Shown here: in pieces, positions 42,085 to 53,085 of the stretch | Layout: each line of letters starts with the position of its first letter | Position numbering within the stretch: position 1 is the stretch's first letter | Assembly (NCBI GenBank): GCA_017556705.1 | Contig: JAFYMG010000001.1 | Coordinates: forward strand, 124,001 to 188,000 | Length of the DNA stretch: 64,000 nt | Reading direction: 5' to 3' | Source: Paludibacteraceae bacterium | Lineage (GTDB): Bacteria > Bacteroidota > Bacteroidia > Bacteroidales > Paludibacteraceae | Position numbers and translations under genes: made by a program | Notes under the pieces: model-generated | Database searches by the model: none | Seen by the model: the letters and a program-made list of their open reading frames with translations, nothing else | What the model was told of the DNA's origin: nothing

Positions 42085-42450
42085 TTAGAGCACTTCAGGT
42101 GCTAGAGAAATAATTTTCATGTTCGTTTGACGCAACTCGCGAGCTACAGGGCCGAAGATACGTGATCCACGGATTTCACCTGCGTTGTTTACGAGTACGC
42201 ATGCGTTGTCATCAAAGCGGATGTAGCTACCATCTGGGCGGCGAACCTCTTTCTTCACGCGAACAACGATGGCACGTGTAACGGTACCGTCCTTGATATC
42301 AGAAGAAGGAATTACACCTTTAACTGCTACTACGATGGTGTCACCCAAAGTGGCGTAACGCTTTTTGGTTCCGCCAAGAACGCGGATGCACAATGCCTCT
42401 TTAGCACCAGAGTTATCCGCAACGATTAGTCTTGATTCTTGTTGTACCAT
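42085..42450 (-). CDS. rplN: 50S ribosomal protein L14
   Basis: 121 residues. [27 protein letters not shown] and [13 protein letters not shown] are L14 signatures. It is 1 base from rpsQ. Confidence 0.98.
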   Translation of the reverse strand: MVQQESRLIVADNSGAKEALCIRVLGGTKKRYATLGDTIVVAVKGVIPSSDIKDGTVTRAIVVRVKKEVRRPDGSYIRFDDNACVLVNNAGEIRGSRIFGPVARELRQTNMKIISLAPEVL

Positions 42451-42451
42451 A

Positions 42452-42709
42452 TTACTTAGCCCTTTCTACAATTTGAGTTAAACGCCAACGAACAGTCTTG
42501 CTCAATGGACGAGTTTCCATGATACGTACTGTATCTCCGATACCGCACTCATTGTTCTCGTCGTGAGCATGGAACTTGCGAGTTTTATTGACAAACTTGC
42601 CATAAATAGGGTGTTTCTCTTTCCAGTGAACAGCAACTACGATAGTCTTGTCCATCTTATTGGAAACGACAATACCCTGACGCTCTTTTCTTAGATTTCT
42701 TGTTTCCAT
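42452..42709 (-). CDS. rpsQ: 30S ribosomal protein S17
   Basis: 85 residues. [21 protein letters not shown] and [20 protein letters not shown] identify the OB-fold protein S17. Confidence 0.98.
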   Translation of the reverse strand: METRNLRKERQGIVVSNKMDKTIVVAVHWKEKHPIYGKFVNKTRKFHAHDENNECGIGDTVRIMETRPLSKTVRWRLTQIVERAK

Positions 42710-42722
42710 GTCAATTCGTTTT

Positions 42723-42917
42723 TTACTTTGTTAATTCTCTTTGACGAAGTTCGGTTGCAAGGCGAGCAATGTTTTTACGAGCCACCTTAATCTGCAACGG
42801 ATTGTCAAGCGGAGAAATGCTGTGATTCAATTTCATACGAACGAGTGCCTCTTTCTCAGCAGCCAAACGCTCTTGGATCTCAGCAGTTGTTAATTCTTTA
42901 ATTTCAGCTGTTTTCAT
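42723..42917 (-). CDS. rpmC: 50S ribosomal protein L29
   Basis: 64 residues, two helices: [20 protein letters not shown], then [23 protein letters not shown]. It lies at the exit tunnel in known ribosomes. Confidence 0.97.
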   Translation of the reverse strand: MKTAEIKELTTAEIQERLAAEKEALVRMKLNHSISPLDNPLQIKVARKNIARLATELRQRELTK

Positions 42918-42925
42918 AATCCTGA

Positions 42926-43357
42926 TTATACATTTTGGGTTGGGTCGTAATCACGTCTTACGACAAATTTGGTTGTAATAGGAAGTTTTTGAGCTGCCAA
43001 ACGGAGTGCCTCTTTAGCTACTTCGTATGAAACGCCGTCAATCTCGAAGATGATACGTCCTGGAGCCAATGGTACTACGAATCCCTCTGGAGCACCTTTA
43101 CCTTTACCCATACGAACATCCAATGGTTTCTTGGTGATTGGTTTATCAGGGAAAACGCGGATCCATACTTGACCTTGACGTTGCATATAACGAGTTACTG
43201 CAATACGGGCTGCCTCGATTTGACGACCTGTCAACCAGATGGTACCAAGTGATTTGATACCGAATGAGCCAAATGCGAGCTCAGTACCACGCTGTGCATT
43301 GCCTTTGATGCGGCCTTTTTGGCAGCGGCGGAATTTAGTTTTCTTTGGTTGTAACAT
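42926..43357 (-). CDS. rplP: 50S ribosomal protein L16
   Basis: 143 residues. [21 protein letters not shown] and [21 protein letters not shown] are L16 motifs. The segment [13 protein letters not shown] contains the arginine that is hydroxylated in E. coli. Confidence 0.98.
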   Translation of the reverse strand: MLQPKKTKFRRCQKGRIKGNAQRGTELAFGSFGIKSLGTIWLTGRQIEAARIAVTRYMQRQGQVWIRVFPDKPITKKPLDVRMGKGKGAPEGFVVPLAPGRIIFEIDGVSYEVAKEALRLAAQKLPITTKFVVRRDYDPTQNV

Positions 43358-43386
43358 AACTGTTGTAATCTACAAATCGGTTAAAC

Positions 43387-44115
43387 TTATTGTTTTTTGT
43401 TTCTGCGGAAACCACCACGACGGTCATCACGACGACGGTCGCCACGACCAGCCTCTTGCTTTTGAGTGAAGTTAGGAGCAAGATCTTTCTTGCCATAAAC
43501 CTCACCACGGCAGATCCAAACCTTTACACCAATCATACCTACTTTGGTGAGAGCACCTACGTGGCAATAATCGATGTCAGCACGGAGAGTGTGCAATGGG
43601 GTACGACCCTCTTTGTACATCTCGCTACGAGCCATTTCGGCACCGTTGAGACGACCACTCAATTGGATCTTGATACCCTCAGCGCCCATACGCATAGTAG
43701 AAGCGATAGCCATCTTCACAGCGCGGCGATAAGCGATCTTACCCTCGAGTTGGCGAGCGATCTTGGTAGCCACGATAGTAGCATCAAGCTCTGGACGCTT
43801 AACCTCAAAGATGTTGATTTGCACATCTTGCTTGGTGATTTTCTTCAGTTCCTCTTTCAATTTGTCAACCTCTTGTCCACCCTTACCGATAATAAAACCG
43901 GGGCGAGCAGTGCAGACAGTTACAGTCACAAGTTTAAGAGTACGCTCGATAACGATACGAGAAATACTAGCCTCAGCCAAACGGGCATTCAGGTACTTGC
44001 GGATCTTAGCGTCCTCAAGCAAAGTATCTCCGTAGTTCTTACCGCCAAACCAGTTGGAATCCCAACCACGTACAATACCAAGGCGGTTTGCTATTGGATT
44101 AATTTTCTGTCCCAT
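43387..44115 (-). CDS. rpsC: 30S ribosomal protein S3
   Basis: 242 residues. The KH domain contains [19 protein letters not shown], and [24 protein letters not shown] residues follow ([19 protein letters not shown]). The last 25 residues are an Arg-Gly-Asp-rich basic tail ([19 protein letters not shown]), somewhat longer than in E. coli. Confidence 0.98.
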   Translation of the reverse strand: MGQKINPIANRLGIVRGWDSNWFGGKNYGDTLLEDAKIRKYLNARLAEASISRIVIERTLKLVTVTVCTARPGFIIGKGGQEVDKLKEELKKITKQDVQINIFEVKRPELDATIVATKIARQLEGKIAYRRAVKMAIASTMRMGAEGIKIQLSGRLNGAEMARSEMYKEGRTPLHTLRADIDYCHVGALTKVGMIGVKVWICRGEVYGKKDLAPNFTQKQEAGRGDRRRDDRRGGFRRNKKQ

Positions 44116-44123
44116 TGTGTTAA

Positions 44124-44531
44124 TTACTTAGCTTCGTTAGTATTCTTAGTATCTACAAAAATTGTCACATGGTTAGAGCGTTTGCGGATACGATAGCCGC
44201 GACCTTGAGGAGCGGTCAACAGACGTTTGAGCATCATACCGCCATCTACCATGATATTACTTACATACAGAGTCTCTTGATCTGCTTTCTTACCGGTCTT
44301 AACTTCCCAGTTAGCGATAGCAGATTTCAAAAGTTTCTCGAGGGCACGCGATGCCTCTTTGGTAGAGAAATGCAACGCACCCAGTGCACGGTTCACTTCC
44401 ATTCCACGAATCATATCGGCAACAAGGCGCATTTTGCGTGGAGATGTAGGAACGTTATTAAGCTTTGCAAAGTATTGGCTCTTGCGAGCTTCTTTCATTG
44501 CTTCAGCTGCATTATGTTTTCTAGCACCCAT
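44124..44531 (-). CDS. rplV: 50S ribosomal protein L22
   Basis: 135 residues. [19 protein letters not shown] and the beta-hairpin region [20 protein letters not shown], which lines the exit tunnel, identify L22. The N-terminal extension of about 20 residues is lineage-specific. Confidence 0.97.
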   Translation of the reverse strand: MGARKHNAAEAMKEARKSQYFAKLNNVPTSPRKMRLVADMIRGMEVNRALGALHFSTKEASRALEKLLKSAIANWEVKTGKKADQETLYVSNIMVDGGMMLKRLLTAPQGRGYRIRKRSNHVTIFVDTKNTNEAK

Positions 44532-44574
44532 TTTGAATTCTAAAATTTAATTGTTGTTTGATTTGATTCTTGGA

Positions 44575-44838
44575 TTAACGGTTACCCGAGTGACCACGGA
44601 ATGTGCGGGTAGGAGCGAACTCGCCCAACTTGTGACCCACCATATTCTCGGTTACATACACAGGGATGAACTTGTTTCCATTATGAACTGCGATAGTATG
44701 ACCTACGAAATCAGGAGAAATCATAGATGCACGGCTCCAAGTCTTAACAACATCTTTCTTGCCAGACTCATTCATAGCCAACACCTTTTTCTCCAACTTA
44801 ACGTTGATAAATGGTCCTTTTTTCAATGAACGACTCAT
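44575..44838 (-). CDS. rpsS: 30S ribosomal protein S19
   Basis: 87 residues. [19 protein letters not shown] and [20 protein letters not shown] are S19 signatures. It lies between rplB and rplV. Confidence 0.98.
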   Translation of the reverse strand: MSRSLKKGPFINVKLEKKVLAMNESGKKDVVKTWSRASMISPDFVGHTIAVHNGNKFIPVYVTENMVGHKLGEFAPTRTFRGHSGNR

Positions 44839-44859
44839 AATTTCTCTTAATTTAATAGG

Positions 44860-45684
44860 TTATTTCTTTCTTCTTTCAATAATGTATTGGTTGCTCAAGT
44901 TCTTTGGAGCACGTGTCTTGTAGCCCTTAGCTAACAAGCCCTTGCGTGAACGTGGGTGTCCACCAGATGCGCGGCCTTCACCACCACCCATTGGGTGATC
45001 TACTGGGTTCATTGCCACACCACGGTTACGTGGACGACGGCCTAACCAACGGCTACGACCAGCCTTACCACTCTTCTCCAATGCGTGATCGCTATTACCA
45101 ACCACACCTACGGTTGCTTTACATGCAGAAAGCACCTTGCGCAATTCGCCTGAAGGCAATTTGATGATCGCATATTTATCTTCGCGAGAAGACAATTGTG
45201 CGAACACACCAGCCGAACGAACCATGCATGCACCTTGACCTGGACGGAGCTCAATGTTGTGAATGAGCGTACCAAGAGGCATGTTAGCCATAGGGAGAGC
45301 ATTTCCTACTTCAGGAGCCACATCTGGACCTGAGATTACTGTTTGACCTACTTGCAAGCCATTAGGTGCAAGAATGTAACGTTTCTCGCCATCAGCATAG
45401 AACAAGAGTGCGATACGAGCACTACGGTTTGGATCGTACTCAATAGTTTTTACTGTAGCTGGTACACCATCTTTGTTACGTTTGAAGTCAATTACGCGAT
45501 ATTTCTGCTTGTGTCCACCACCGATGTAACGCATGGTCATTTTACCATTGTTGTTGCGACCACCAGTTTTGGTTTTACCGAACACAAGAGATTTCTCTGG
45601 TGCACTTGCGGTAATTGTGTCAAATGCGCCAATAATTTTGTGTCTTTGCCCCGGTGTAGAGGGTTTTAATTTACGTACAGCCAT
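44860..45684 (-). CDS. rplB: 50S ribosomal protein L2
   Basis: 274 residues. The C-terminal [20 protein letters not shown] and HPMGGGEG include the histidine important for peptidyl transfer in other species. It is 2 bases from rplW. Confidence 0.98.
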   Translation of the reverse strand: MAVRKLKPSTPGQRHKIIGAFDTITASAPEKSLVFGKTKTGGRNNNGKMTMRYIGGGHKQKYRVIDFKRNKDGVPATVKTIEYDPNRSARIALLFYADGEKRYILAPNGLQVGQTVISGPDVAPEVGNALPMANMPLGTLIHNIELRPGQGACMVRSAGVFAQLSSREDKYAIIKLPSGELRKVLSACKATVGVVGNSDHALEKSGKAGRSRWLGRRPRNRGVAMNPVDHPMGGGEGRASGGHPRSRKGLLAKGYKTRAPKNLSNQYIIERRKK

Positions 45685-45686
45685 TT

Positions 45687-45977
45687 TTAGATATTGCTAT
45701 AAAAATCAATTGTTTCACCTTCTTTCAATGTAACGATTGCTTTCTTGTAAGCTTGCTTAGCGCCACGAATCAAACCGCTCTTAGTGTAGCGTTGTTTAGT
45801 CTTTGGAGCTTGGATCAAAGTGTTTACATCAAGCACTTGTACATTGTACAATTCTTCTACTGCCTTCTTGATTTCTACCTTGTTGGCAGTACGAACTACC
45901 TGAAAACCATAACGGTTGAACTTTTCGCCTGCGGCGGTCATCTTCTCAGTGACGATTGGTTTTAAAATAATTGCCAT
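45687..45977 (-). CDS. rplW: 50S ribosomal protein L23
   Basis: 96 residues. [23 protein letters not shown] and [20 protein letters not shown] are L23 motifs; it forms the docking site for trigger factor and SRP at the tunnel exit. Confidence 0.97.
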   Translation of the reverse strand: MAIILKPIVTEKMTAAGEKFNRYGFQVVRTANKVEIKKAVEELYNVQVLDVNTLIQAPKTKQRYTKSGLIRGAKQAYKKAIVTLKEGETIDFYSNI

Positions 45978-45990
45978 AGTTGTAACCTCC

Positions 45991-46617
45991 TTATGCTAAA
46001 GTTGCCTCAATTGCTGCCAATGCGCCCTCTACGAGAACCACAGCGCTTGAGTTCATGATTGCGTATGTATTCAGTTCATTAACAGTCACCACGTTGGTGC
46101 GCTCGATATTGCTTGCTGACTTGAGAACGTTGTAGTTATTCTCTGGCAACACGAACAATACCTTCTTACCAGCTACTTGCAAGTTGTTCATTACCTCAAT
46201 CATAGCCTTGGTCTTTGGAGCCTCAAATTGCAAAGCGTCTACTACGACGATTTGACCGTTTTGAGCACGCAAAGAGAGTGCGCTGCGACGAGCCAATTGT
46301 TTAACTTTCTTGTTCAATTTGAAACCATAGTCACGTGGAACTGGGCCAAAGATTGTACCACCACCTACGCGTACTGGAGATTTCAAATCACCTGGACGAG
46401 CACCGCCACCACCTTTTTGGCGACCGAGCTTACGAGTAGAGTGAGCATTCTCGCTACGCTCTTTTGATTTCGCTGTACCTTGACGATTGTTAGCCAAATA
46501 TTGCTTTACATCCAAATAAATGGCGTGGTCGTTAGGCTCGATACCGAAGATAGCGTCATTGAGAACTACCTTCTTGCCGGTCTCTTTACCGGCCATATTC
46601 AAAATACTAAGTTCCAT
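45991..46617 (-). CDS. rplD: 50S ribosomal protein L4
   Basis: 208 residues. The tunnel-lining extended loop contains [23 protein letters not shown]. In E. coli L4 represses its own operon; no such site was identified here with confidence. Confidence 0.98.
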   Translation of the reverse strand: MELSILNMAGKETGKKVVLNDAIFGIEPNDHAIYLDVKQYLANNRQGTAKSKERSENAHSTRKLGRQKGGGGARPGDLKSPVRVGGGTIFGPVPRDYGFKLNKKVKQLARRSALSLRAQNGQIVVVDALQFEAPKTKAMIEVMNNLQVAGKKVLFVLPENNYNVLKSASNIERTNVVTVNELNTYAIMNSSAVVLVEGALAAIEATLA

Positions 46618-46622
46618 ACCTC

Positions 46623-47240
46623 TTATTTGTTAATAACCACGATTGAATTTTTCGCACCTGGAATACTACCCTTGACCATGATCAAGTTGTACTCAGGAAT
46701 AACTTTTAACACTACAAGGTTTTGTACAGTTACGCGATCTGTACCCATGTGGCCTGCCATACGAGTTCCTGGGAATACGCGTGCTGGGTAAGCACATGCA
46801 CCGATAGAACCTGGAGCACGCAAGCGGTCATCCTGACCGTGGGTAGATTGACCTACACCACCAAAGCCGTGACGCTTAACTACACCTTGGAAACCTTTAC
46901 CTTTGGAAGTACCTACTACATCTACGTAAGAGTTCTCCTCAAACATATCAACAGTCAAGGTATCTCCCAGTTTGACTTCTTGTTCGAATCCATCGAACTC
47001 GGCTAAGTGACGCATTGGTTGTACACCCGCAGCCTTGAAGTGACCTGCCTCTGCCTTGTTGGTGTGTTTCTCGCTCTTTGGCATGAAACCAACTTGTACA
47101 GCAGCATAGCCATCCTTCTCAACTGTCTTGAGTTGGGTAACAACGCAAGGACCAGCCTCAATCACGGTGCATGGGATATTCTTGCCATCAGCACCGAAAA
47201 CGGATGTCATTCCGATTTTTTTACCTAATAATCCTGGCAT
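46623..47240 (-). CDS. rplC: 50S ribosomal protein L3
   Basis: 205 residues. [20 protein letters not shown] and the loop [24 protein letters not shown], which reaches toward the peptidyl transferase centre, identify L3. The glutamine in GQSTHGQ is the position methylated in E. coli. Confidence 0.98.
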   Translation of the reverse strand: MPGLLGKKIGMTSVFGADGKNIPCTVIEAGPCVVTQLKTVEKDGYAAVQVGFMPKSEKHTNKAEAGHFKAAGVQPMRHLAEFDGFEQEVKLGDTLTVDMFEENSYVDVVGTSKGKGFQGVVKRHGFGGVGQSTHGQDDRLRAPGSIGACAYPARVFPGTRMAGHMGTDRVTVQNLVVLKVIPEYNLIMVKGSIPGAKNSIVVINK

Positions 47241-47347
47241 TTTTTTGCTGTGATTAAAATTGTTAATAATTATTGTTTTCCACTCTCGCCCTCGGGATTC
47301 CGTGTCTTACGACCTTGTCTATCCGCGGGAAGTGGCTGTTTTGTTTA

Positions 47348-47653
47348 TCAAACTTTGATTTCTACTTCCACACCACTTGCAAGTTCGAGCTTCATCAACG
47401 CCTCTACTGTCTTTTGGTTAGACTCATAGATGTCGATAAGACGCTTGTAGCTTGACAACTCAAATTGCTCACGGCTCTTCTTGTTAACGAAGGTAGAGCG
47501 GTTTACTGTGAAGATGCGCTTGTGAGTTGGCAATGGAATTGGACCACTTACTACTGCACCTGTTGCTTTTACGGTCTTCACAATTTTCTCAGCTGACTTG
47601 TCAACCAAGTTGTGATCGAATGATTTCAGTTTAATACGAATCTTTTGACTCAT
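47348..47653 (-). CDS. rpsJ: 30S ribosomal protein S10
   Basis: 101 residues. [24 protein letters not shown] and [21 protein letters not shown] are S10 signatures. It is separated from rplC by 107 bases and from fusA by about 320 bases, so it may head the S10 transcription unit. Confidence 0.98.
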   Translation of the reverse strand: MSQKIRIKLKSFDHNLVDKSAEKIVKTVKATGAVVSGPIPLPTHKRIFTVNRSTFVNKKSREQFELSSYKRLIDIYESNQKTVEALMKLELASGVEVEIKV

Positions 47654-47922
47654 TGTTTTGTTGTTTTTTAATGTTGTTTTACTTTATCCTCGGCGCTCGC
47701 ACATCCAAAGAGTCATTTGCTCAGATGACTCGCGCTTCGGTTTTTACTTATCTTATCCGCCTACCTTACACAAGCCCATAGATTGCTCCATGGTGCACTA
47801 TATATAATTAAGTACGCGGGTGCGTGCGCACTTGCACGCATGAGTGAAGAGGTTTGAAGTATCGAGCGGCCCTTTGCTCAACCTTTTCGAACTTTCGAAC
47901 TCGGTTTTTATTTTCTTGTTAA
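47654..47922 (-). other. Gap between fusA terminator and rpsJ
   Basis: No gene. Two hairpins are visible: GAGTCAT / ATGACTC (47710-47731) and TGCGTGC / GCACGCA (47821-47840). No TAnnTTTG box was found on the minus strand. This is where an S10-operon leader would be expected. Confidence 0.4.
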
Positions 47923-47958
47923 GTCAAGGACCAACACATTGGAAGATTGGTCCTTGAC
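47923..47958 (-). terminator. Hairpin after fusA
   Basis: A perfect 12-bp stem GTCAAGGACCAA / TTGGTCCTTGAC, 15 bases past the fusA stop, followed on the transcribed strand by a T-rich but interrupted tail. It probably separates the str and S10 transcription units at least in part. Confidence 0.65.
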
Positions 47959-47972
47959 CTCAGAAAGCTTGA

Positions 47973-50087
47973 TTATACGAGATCTACACGACCGCCGCAC
48001 TCTGTCAAGACAGCCTTAGCGATGGTGCTAGATACTGCGTCGTAGTGAGAGAACTCCATGCTGCTGGTAGCACGACCAGAAGTAATGGTACGCAATGCGG
48101 TTACATAACCGAACATCTCGCTCAATGGTACCTTAGCCTTGATCACACGTGCACCAGTACGAGCAGTATCCATACCCTCTACTTGACCACGACGTTTGTT
48201 CAAGTCACCGATAACATCACCCATGCTCTCCTCTGGAGTAACCACTTCTACCTTCATGATAGGCTCCATCAATACTGGTTTTGCCTTAGCGCAAGCGCTC
48301 TTGAACGCCATTTGTGCGCAGATATCGAATGAGAGTTGGTCAGAGTCAACTGGGTGGAAACTACCGTCCACCAAAGTAACCTTCAATGTATCAAGTGGAT
48401 AGCCAGCCAAGATACCAGTCTTCATAGCGGTAGTGAAACCTTTTTCTACTGCTGGGATATACTCTTTAGGCACGTTACCACCCTTAACAACGTCAACGAA
48501 TTGCAAGCCACCTTCGAAGCCCTCGTCTGCTGGCTCAACGCGAACGATGATATCCGCATATTTACCACGACCACCAGATTGCTTCTTGTAAGTCTCGCGG
48601 AGCTCTACAGAAGAAGAGATAGCCTCACGGTAAGCCACTTGAGGACGACCTTGGTTACACTCTACCTTAAACTCACGTTTCAAACGGTCGATAATAATCT
48701 CGAGGTGAAGCTCACCCATACCAGAGATCACAGTTTGACCTGTTTGCTCGTCAGTCTTAACAGTAAAGGTAGGATCCTCCTCAGCCAGCTTAGCCAAACC
48801 TACGCCAAGTTTGTCGAGGTCAGCTTGACTCTTAGGCTCTACAGAGATACCGATCACTGGTGCTGGGAACTCGATAGACTCGAGTACGATTGGCTTGTCC
48901 TCAGCGCACAAGGTATCACCTGTACGAATATCCTTAAAACCTACACCTGCACCGATATCACCAGCTGCGATTGTCTCTACTGGATTTTGGTGGTTAGAGT
49001 GCATTTGGAAGATACGAGAGATACGCTCGCGCTTTCCAGAACGTGGGTTGAACACATAAGAACCTGCATCCAACTTACCACTATACACACGGAAGAAGCA
49101 CAAACGACCTACATATGGGTCAGTAGCAATCTTGAACGCCAAAGCACAGAGATCATCATCCTCTTTTGGCTCGCGCGTGATCGCGTCACCCGTACGTGGG
49201 TCCGTACCATCTATAATAGGGGTATCCATTGGACTTGGCAAGTATGCACATACTGCGTCCAACATGGTTTGTACACCTTTGTTTTTGAACGAAGAACCAC
49301 AAACCATTGGGAACATTTGCATGCTCAAGCAACCTTTGCGGATTGCAGCACGAATCTCGTCCTCAGTGATGGTAGATGGATCATCGAAATACTTCTCCAT
49401 CAACGCATCGTCGAACTCAGAGATGGTCTCGAGCATTTTGTCGCGCCACTCCTCTGCCTCAGCTACGAGGTCAGCAGGAATCTCCTCTACAGAGTATGCA
49501 GAACCCATAGTCTCATCATTCCAGATACATGCCTTCATAGTTACGAGGTCAACAACGCCCTTGAAAGTCTCTTCAGCACCAATAGGAATTTGGATTGGAC
49601 ATGGGTTAGCACCGAGCACCTCCTTGATTTGAGTAACTACGTCGAAGAAGTTAGCACCACTACGGTCCATCTTGTTTACGTAGCACAAACGAGGCACGTT
49701 ATACTTGTCAGCTTGACGCCATACGGTCTCAGATTGTGGTTGCACACCACCTACCGCACAGAACGCAGCCACAGCACCGTCCAAGATACGAAGCGAACGC
49801 TCTACCTCAACAGTAAAGTCAACGTGTCCCGGAGTGTCAATCAAGTTGATTTTGTACTTGTCGCCTTTGTAGTTCCAGAATGTAGTTGTAGCAGCAGAAG
49901 TAATAGTAATACCACGCTCTTGCTCTTGCTCCATCCAGTCCATGGTAGCTGCACCATCGTGTACCTCACCAATCTTGTGAGTCAAACCTGTGTAGAACAA
50001 GATACGCTCAGAGGTAGTAGTCTTACCGGCATCAATGTGCGCCATGATACCGATATTTCTGTTGAGTTTTAAATCGTGTTTAGCCAT
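47973..50087 (-). CDS. fusA: Elongation factor G
   Basis: 704 residues, the full five-domain length. G motifs are [16 protein letters not shown] (P-loop), RGITITSAA (switch I), DTPGHVDFT (G3) and NKMDRSGA (G4). It catalyses ribosomal translocation. It lies in str order after rpsG with a 19-base gap. Some Bacteroidota carry several EF-G genes; this is the one linked to ribosomal genes. Confidence 0.98.
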   Translation of the reverse strand: MAKHDLKLNRNIGIMAHIDAGKTTTSERILFYTGLTHKIGEVHDGAATMDWMEQEQERGITITSAATTTFWNYKGDKYKINLIDTPGHVDFTVEVERSLRILDGAVAAFCAVGGVQPQSETVWRQADKYNVPRLCYVNKMDRSGANFFDVVTQIKEVLGANPCPIQIPIGAEETFKGVVDLVTMKACIWNDETMGSAYSVEEIPADLVAEAEEWRDKMLETISEFDDALMEKYFDDPSTITEDEIRAAIRKGCLSMQMFPMVCGSSFKNKGVQTMLDAVCAYLPSPMDTPIIDGTDPRTGDAITREPKEDDDLCALAFKIATDPYVGRLCFFRVYSGKLDAGSYVFNPRSGKRERISRIFQMHSNHQNPVETIAAGDIGAGVGFKDIRTGDTLCAEDKPIVLESIEFPAPVIGISVEPKSQADLDKLGVGLAKLAEEDPTFTVKTDEQTGQTVISGMGELHLEIIIDRLKREFKVECNQGRPQVAYREAISSSVELRETYKKQSGGRGKYADIIVRVEPADEGFEGGLQFVDVVKGGNVPKEYIPAVEKGFTTAMKTGILAGYPLDTLKVTLVDGSFHPVDSDQLSFDICAQMAFKSACAKAKPVLMEPIMKVEVVTPEESMGDVIGDLNKRRGQVEGMDTARTGARVIKAKVPLSEMFGYVTALRTITSGRATSSMEFSHYDAVSSTIAKAVLTECGGRVDLV

Positions 50088-50106
50088 TGTCTTGTCTTAT
50101 TAACGA

Positions 50107-50580
50107 TTAGAAACGGAAGTGTGCAAATGCACGGTTTGCCTCTGCCATGCGGTGCATATCCTCTTTACGCTTGAACGCACCACCTTGGTTGTTAAATGCA
50201 TCCATAATCTCAGCTGCGAGCTTCTCAGCCATAGAGTGGCCACCACGCTTGCGAGCAAAGAGAATCATGTTCTTCATTGAAATAGACTCCTTGCGGTCAG
50301 CACGAATCTCAGTTGGCACCTGGAATGTTGCACCACCGATACGTTTTGATTTTACCTCTACCAAAGGAGTGATGTTGCTCAGAGCTTGTTTCCAGATCTC
50401 GAGTGGAGTTTGCTCACCCTTCATCTTATTACCAACAGTCTCCAAAGCGGTGTAGAATACGCTGTATGCAGTATTCTTCTTACCATCGAGCATGAGGTGG
50501 TTCACAAATTTAGCCACCATTACCTCACCAAACACTGGATCTGGGAGAATAACTCGTTTTTTTGGTTTTGCTTTTCTCAT
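50107..50580 (-). CDS. rpsG: 30S ribosomal protein S7
   Basis: 157 residues. [22 protein letters not shown], the anticodon-stem contact [17 protein letters not shown] and the C-terminal [16 protein letters not shown] identify S7. Confidence 0.98.
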   Translation of the reverse strand: MRKAKPKKRVILPDPVFGEVMVAKFVNHLMLDGKKNTAYSVFYTALETVGNKMKGEQTPLEIWKQALSNITPLVEVKSKRIGGATFQVPTEIRADRKESISMKNMILFARKRGGHSMAEKLAAEIMDAFNNQGGAFKRKEDMHRMAEANRAFAHFRF

Positions 50581-50627
50581 TGTTTTGTTTTGTTTTTTTT
50601 GTTGATTGTCTTAACTTCAGCAGACTT

Positions 50628-50704
50628 CTTCAGTTCTCAGGCTTCAGTTTTCACCCTTCAGTTTCAAGTTTTTACTTTTCAGTTTTCAGATTTCAGTTTT
50701 TCAC
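50628..50704. repeat. Eleven degenerate heptamers between rpsL and rpsG
   Basis: The consensus is TTTCAGT with a strict 7-base period over 77 bases. It occupies the middle of the 215-base gap between two genes of the str operon and would be transcribed as part of that mRNA. Confidence 0.75.
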
Positions 50705-50794
50705 CCTTACTCCATCTGCTTACTCAACCGATCAACCCATTAATAATCTGTCCCAACGTATGGAACCTTTAGTTAGTTTTTAGTTCGTCAGAAA

Positions 50795-51175
50795 TTACTT
50801 TTTAGCTTTAGGACGCTTAGCGCCATATTTGCTTCGACGTTGCAAGCGGTTAGCCACACCAGCGGTATCCAATGTACCACGAACGATGTGGTAACGTACA
50901 CCTGGGAGGTCTTTCACACGACCACCACGCACCATTACGATGCTGTGCTCTTGCAAGTTGTGACCCTCACCTGGGATGTAAGCGTTCACCTCCTTTTGGT
51001 TTGTCAAGCGAACACGTGCTACTTTACGCATAGCAGAGTTTGGCTTCTTAGGAGTTGTTGTGTAAACGCGTACACAAACGCCACGACGTTGTGGGCAGCT
51101 GTCCAATGCTGGAGACTTGCTCTTGTCGATAAGTTCTGCTCTTCCTTTTCTAACTAATTGTTGAATTGTAGGCAT
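50795..51175 (-). CDS. rpsL: 30S ribosomal protein S12
   Basis: 126 residues. [33 protein letters not shown] start, the [20 protein letters not shown] loop and [10 protein letters not shown] are S12 motifs. The lysine in TPKKPNS and [10 protein letters not shown], where streptomycin resistance changes occur, look wild-type. It is the first gene of the str operon, with a leader of about 115 bases. Confidence 0.97.
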   Translation of the reverse strand: MPTIQQLVRKGRAELIDKSKSPALDSCPQRRGVCVRVYTTTPKKPNSAMRKVARVRLTNQKEVNAYIPGEGHNLQEHSIVMVRGGRVKDLPGVRYHIVRGTLDTAGVANRLQRRSKYGAKRPKAKK

Positions 51176-51296
51176 TTTAACTTTTTAATTTTGGTTAATA
51201 ATTTATGTTAATTTAAACGTTTTGTTTTGCTTTTCTTCATAACACTCTCGCGTCTCATATACACACACGCATATTCACGCGCCGCGAAAAAGCATG

Positions 51297-51328
51297 CAAA
51301 GGTACTACTTTTTCTCGAAACCACCAAA
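51297..51328 (-). promoter_or_regulatory. Promoter of the str operon
   Basis: Minus-strand TTTG (51325-51328), 20 bases, TACCTTTG (51297-51304). It is one of the best matches in the window and is expected to drive rpsL-rpsG-fusA. Confidence 0.85.
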
Positions 51329-51712
51329 TAATCAGCAGAAAAAGTGCATTTTTCTTGCCCAAAAATGGTTAATTTTTCATTTTGTCACTTCGACTTTACA
51401 AAATTCAGGCTATTTTCACCTAAAATATTACATCAACCAATTTCTTATAAACCGACAATTTTCAAACACTTACACACCTTTTCAACAACCCCAAAAACCA
51501 TACTCAAAACCCCTCAAAAATGGCACTCAAAACTGCCTGAAATTTGCCTGAAATTTCCATTCGAAATAGATGCTTTATTCATCGTTTTTAGGAAAATTTT
51601 TACTCCATTTTGAGGAATATTTTTAGTAATTTTATCCCAAAATCAGCATCATTTTAGTTGTTCTTTATAGAGAGTTTTCATTCTATTCGCGCACTTTACA
51701 CATGTATATTTA
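51329..51712. other. AT-rich gap upstream of rpsL
   Basis: No gene or RNA could be recognised. Two perfect 11-base units TGCCTGAAATT stand in tandem at 51534-51555, and CTCAAAA recurs three times just before them. Otherwise only A/T-rich sequence is seen. Confidence 0.5.
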
Positions 51713-51745
51713 CAAAAAAAATACGGACCTTACAGCCCGTATTTT
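51713..51745 (-). terminator. Terminator of the U32 peptidase family gene
   Basis: A 9-bp stem AAAATACGG / CCGTATTTT followed on the transcribed strand by a run of eight T, 8 bases past the gene's stop. Confidence 0.85.
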
Positions 51746-51752
51746 ATTTATC

Positions 51753-53021
51753 TTATTCTTCTACTTTCAATAGGAATAGGCGATCGCCACGACGGATGAT
51801 CTTATCCGTTTTGATGGCAAAGAAATTGCCTTTCTCAATCACTGTTTGTGGATTGCCTTTGGCGTCATGCATATCATGCGCTACAACCTCGTATGCACCG
51901 GTTGTCTCGCCCGTAATGAGCAATTCATCCCCCTCGCGCACTTCTTTTGTTGCCTCCAAATAAAACTCTGCCACAGAGATATTCTTGAAGAAGTTGGTAC
52001 ATTTTCCGGCAAACACTTTCTTGCGAGTGGCGCGCGAACCATATTTATGCGTCCATTCGCCGAGTTTTTGCCCCTGATAATACCCATCCCAGAAGCCGCG
52101 ATTGAACACACGCGCCAAACGGGTATTCCACTCTTCAATATGCGTTTCTATGGCATCTGTAGCCCATATATCTTTATCATTAAGCCATAATTCTACCGCC
52201 TCCTTGTAACATTCTACAACAGTCTTTACATATTCCGCTCCGCGCGCGCGTCCCTCTATTTTTAATACGCGTACGCCCGCGTCAAGCATCTTATTAAGGA
52301 AGTGGATAGTTTTAAGATCTTTGGGCGACATAATATATTGGTTGTCTACCTCTAGTTCAAGATCACTCTCCTTGTCCTTGACCACATAGCCGCGACGGCA
52401 AATCTGCATACACGCTCCGCGGTTGGCACTTGCGCCTAAATTATTAAGGCTCAGGTAACATTTACCACTCACCGCCATACATAGTGCACCGTGACAGAAC
52501 ATCTCGATACGAATGAGTTCACCTTTAGGGCCACGAATATCTTGCTCTATAATATCGCGGTAAATGCTTGCTACTTGATCCATATTCAACTCGCGTGCAA
52601 GCACCACCACATCGGCATACTGCGCATAGAACTTCAGCGCCTCGGTATTGGCGATATTGAGTTGGGTAGAGAGATGCACCTCTACACCCGATTGATAGGC
52701 ATACTGCAAGGCTGCAATATCCGAAGCAATAATAGCCGACACGTTAGCGGCCTTGGCATGATTCACAATCTCGCGCATCAGCGGTAGATCCTCTGGGTAC
52801 ATCACGGTGTTAAGCGTGAGATAGGTCTTCACACCCACCGCTTGACAACGCTCCACGATGGTGTGTAGGTCTTGGGTGGTGAAGTTTGCAGAAGAACGCG
52901 AACGCATGTTAAGGTACTCTATGCCAAAGTACACACTGGTTGCGCCTGCTTCAATCGCTGCTGCTAAGCTCTCCCAGCAGCCTACGGGCGCCATAATCTC
53001 TATGTCGTGAATATGATTCAT
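51753..53021 (-). CDS. U32 peptidase family protein (TrhP/RlhA-like)
   Basis: 422 residues. The N-terminal barrel begins EIMAPVGCWESLAAAIEAGATSVYFG. The U32 signature is EMFCHGALCMAVSGKCYLS, with ANRGACMQICRRGY giving further cysteines of a likely Fe-S site. Despite the peptidase name, characterised relatives take part in prephenate-dependent hydroxylation of tRNA (TrhP) or 23S rRNA (RlhA). Which target applies here is not known. The C-terminal beta domain ends at about residue 420. No promoter box was found; a terminator follows. Confidence 0.9.
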   Translation of the reverse strand: MNHIHDIEIMAPVGCWESLAAAIEAGATSVYFGIEYLNMRSRSSANFTTQDLHTIVERCQAVGVKTYLTLNTVMYPEDLPLMREIVNHAKAANVSAIIASDIAALQYAYQSGVEVHLSTQLNIANTEALKFYAQYADVVVLARELNMDQVASIYRDIIEQDIRGPKGELIRIEMFCHGALCMAVSGKCYLSLNNLGASANRGACMQICRRGYVVKDKESDLELEVDNQYIMSPKDLKTIHFLNKMLDAGVRVLKIEGRARGAEYVKTVVECYKEAVELWLNDKDIWATDAIETHIEEWNTRLARVFNRGFWDGYYQGQKLGEWTHKYGSRATRKKVFAGKCTNFFKNISVAEFYLEATKEVREGDELLITGETTGAYEVVAHDMHDAKGNPQTVIEKGNFFAIKTDKIIRRGDRLFLLKVEE

Positions 53022-53046
53022 TTGTTGATTAGTTTACTTGTTAATT

Positions 53047-53074
53047 ACTCTACACTCTACGCCCTACACTACAC
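53047..53074. repeat. Four tandem heptamers upstream of the U32 gene
   Basis: Units of the form ACTCTAC, then GCCCTAC and ACTACAC, in strict 7-base register in the 64-base gap between two minus-strand genes. Confidence 0.65.
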
Positions 53075-53085
53075 CAAAAGTGTCT

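Noticed and set aside
48336..50072. 578-codon open frame opposite fusA
   Set aside because: It lies entirely antisense to elongation factor G, which is certain. The long frame comes from the codon usage of fusA, and the product has no recognisable domain.
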